From Sorex araneus (lineage: Eukaryota > Chordata > Mammalia > Eulipotyphla > Soricidae), in the NCBI RefSeq assembly GCF_027595985.1, contig NC_073306.1, forward strand, positions 102,220,984-102,284,983: a stretch of DNA of 64,000 nt, in the 5' to 3' direction. Every line of letters begins with the position of its first letter. Position 1 is the stretch's first letter. The notes beneath the pieces were generated by a model. It made no database searches. It was not told where the DNA came from and was given only the letters and a program-made list of their open reading frames with translations. Shown here one piece after another: positions 62,101 through 64,000 of this stretch. A program made the translations under genes and the position numbers.

Positions 62101-62696
62101 ATAAGGAGATATTTTAATGAGCCTGTGTATATATATGTGTGTGTGTAAATATATGTATATAGATACGTAATATATATTACTGTGTAACTTTTTTTGCCTG
62201 ACAACATATCAAGAATATGCTACTAGGTCAGCAGTTAAACTACAACTCATTATTTTTAACCTCCATAAAATATTCTATGGTTTGGGCAGATAATTTTTCC
62301 ATAAATACAGCAGTAGATAATCAGATTACTTTCAGGTTTATTTTCCATTAACACATTGAAAATTAATATTTTGCACATATGAGATACTGTGAGCTCTATA
62401 GGCGAGACTGCAACATTTGAGGTCAATAGGTTGATTCAAGGACAATTTTCTAGACTATTAATATTTCACCTTCTAATTATTTCAGAATTATGGCATGATG
62501 GTATGTGGGCTTTGTCCATGACAATAATTATCATATTTTCCCTCTATATAATCCACTCAGTTGTGTTTGGCAGTAATGCTAAAACAAAACTTTACTAATT
62601 ATGCTTCTGTTTAGACCATTAACAAAGATTCATTTGTTCCTGAAAATATATAAGCTATATCTATCAACTTATTTTTCCCTCTTATTTTCAAGTATT
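59179..62696. other. TMEM26 intron 1, large repeat-poor block
   Basis: 3.5 kb without a clearly recognisable SINE or L1, the longest such stretch here. Only short TA/TG low complexity (about 62127-62176) is seen. No open frame in it resembles the missing TMEM26 N-terminus. A GC-richer 60260-60470 part has faint SINE-like words but is not assignable. Confidence 0.5.
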
Positions 62697-62862
62697 TTTT
62701 TGTGTGTGTCACACCCGGCAATACGCAGGGGTTACTCCTGGCTTTGCACTCAGGAATTACTCCTGGCAGTGCTCGGGGGACCATATGGGATGCTGGGAAT
62801 AGAACCCAGGTCTGCCACGTGCAAGGCAAATGCCCTACCCGCTGTACTATCACTCCAGCCCC
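62697..62862 (-). mobile_element. SINE type A with target-site duplication
   Basis: Inverted, well preserved; TCAAGTATT at 62688-62696 and 62863-62871. Confidence 0.92.
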
Positions 62863-62871
62863 TCAAGTATT

Positions 62872-64000
62872 AGTCTAAATATTGAGCCAGCAAGACTTTT
62901 TTGAATTAATGATCTAATGAACAAAAAACATCCTGGACCTGTTTTAAAATATAGGTAAATTTTTTTCTACATTTTTTGCTACTAATTATTAATTATAGGC
63001 TATCTGTGAATAAATGTGTTTAACTTATATATACAGAAAATGTGTTGACAGAATATTTTCATTAGAAAATAAAAAGGAAATACCTAAGGATAAAGAAATG
63101 ATCACTTATTTCTCCCCTTTGGCCACCAACCTATACTATTTCATTAAATTTTCTAACATTCTATCACATGAGTATTTAAAGATGAGGAAACTGAAGTTCA
63201 TAATAGCTAAATAAACCTTCTTGGTACCTCACTGCAAGTAAATATTTTTTTAAATTTTAGTGTAAATTTCATTTTTTTACAATTAATGATAGTATTAATT
63301 TGTTGTCATAGTTTGAAGTCACAAAAATGTCCTCAGTCTTCTTTTTTTTAATTCCGTTCATTGAACATGATACATTTTGTCCTGACTTTTTTTTCTCTCT
63401 TGATTGTAAGTCACATGTCAGTTTGAATTAGCTATCAATGATGATAGAAACACATAAATAAAATTCTTTGAGCTACAGTATTTCTCTAACTCTGAAGTGG
63501 AATTTTGACTTAACCTGAGCTGTAGTCTCTGATGAAGGAGACCCAAGCTTTCAGGTACTGGTGAGTTAATCTATCTTCTGAGGTACACATTTTCTCAGAA
63601 GCTCTGATGGTTGCTTACAGGACTACATTATGTGAAACATTATTTAGACTCCTCTCACTGAAGATGTTTCCACACTGGTGTATTAATACCATTGTAGTAA
63701 AAACTGAGTCAATCACATATGACTACTAACACTTTCAGAAATAACCCCATTATTTCTGAACCCTAAGGCTTATTTGGAAAGCTAACACCTCTTTGATTTT
63801 TTTTCAAAAGACACATTGGAAAGGATTCAAATCCTTCCTACTTAAAATTTTGTTCATTGGGGAGATGAAGACAGTAAAGGTCCAGGACTCATTGTATTAG
63901 CAACTCTAGGTGAACACTTCTTGAAAACTTTAGCAGTAGAAAATTAAGCAAGTAAGATACACGTGATACTGAAAAGAAACAGTCTCTTTGTTGGACTGAT
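62872..64000. other. TMEM26 intron 1 (presumed), unassigned
   Basis: AT-rich, with no recognised element and no CpG-rich first exon. Confidence 0.5.

Overview
This is a 64 kb piece of a mammalian nuclear genome: AT-rich, one split protein-coding gene, and a dense load of retrotransposons. There is no bacterial or viral gene layout. The dominant repeat is a tRNA-derived SINE whose head reads GGGGCTGGAGCGATAGCACAG, with a B-box-like GGTTCGATTCC. It matches from memory the SINEs of red-toothed shrews (Sorex, Eulipotyphla), so a shrew is the best guess for the organism. That assignment rests on recognition, not on a search.

The only real host gene is TMEM26 (transmembrane protein 26) on the minus strand. 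Coding exons 2 to 6 are complete, with GT/AG borders and joining phases, at 40665-40743, 35778-35891, 33742-33962, 24824-24900 and 21383-21807. Together they encode about 305 residues ending at a TAG stop. The first exon (start codon and roughly 64 residues) is not seen and should lie beyond base 64000, so intron 1 is longer than 23 kb. The 3'UTR lies below 21383, with candidate poly(A) signals near 20972 and 20534. Bases 1 to about 20500 are intergenic sequence downstream of the gene.

The rest is repeat. SINEs of two kinds share the same tRNA-like head. Type A is about 170 bp and ends in poly(A). Type B is about 245 bp with a different 3' body and ends in TGACAG/CAGTGA repeats. A longer 3' module of type B also occurs behind a GC-rich unit (5820-6505 and 14391-15012). 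L1 elements include a fairly young 5'-truncated copy with a 20-bp target-site duplication (41195-43715), a 243-bp 3' stub (48635-48877), an older copy with an apparent 3' transduction (1592-3046) and several fossils. Two solo-LTR-like elements (5167-5478 and 57197-57792) and one hAT-like DNA transposon fossil (23569-23800) are present.

The most interesting signals are structural records of retrotransposition. They are a SINE rearranged by internal inversion inside an intact target-site duplication (34262-34512), the 3'-transducing L1, nested SINE pairs with intact duplications, a perfect 20-bp-arm hairpin at the end of a SINE tail (39814-39860), and two SINE families with different tail chemistry. 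I see no convincing new gene system.
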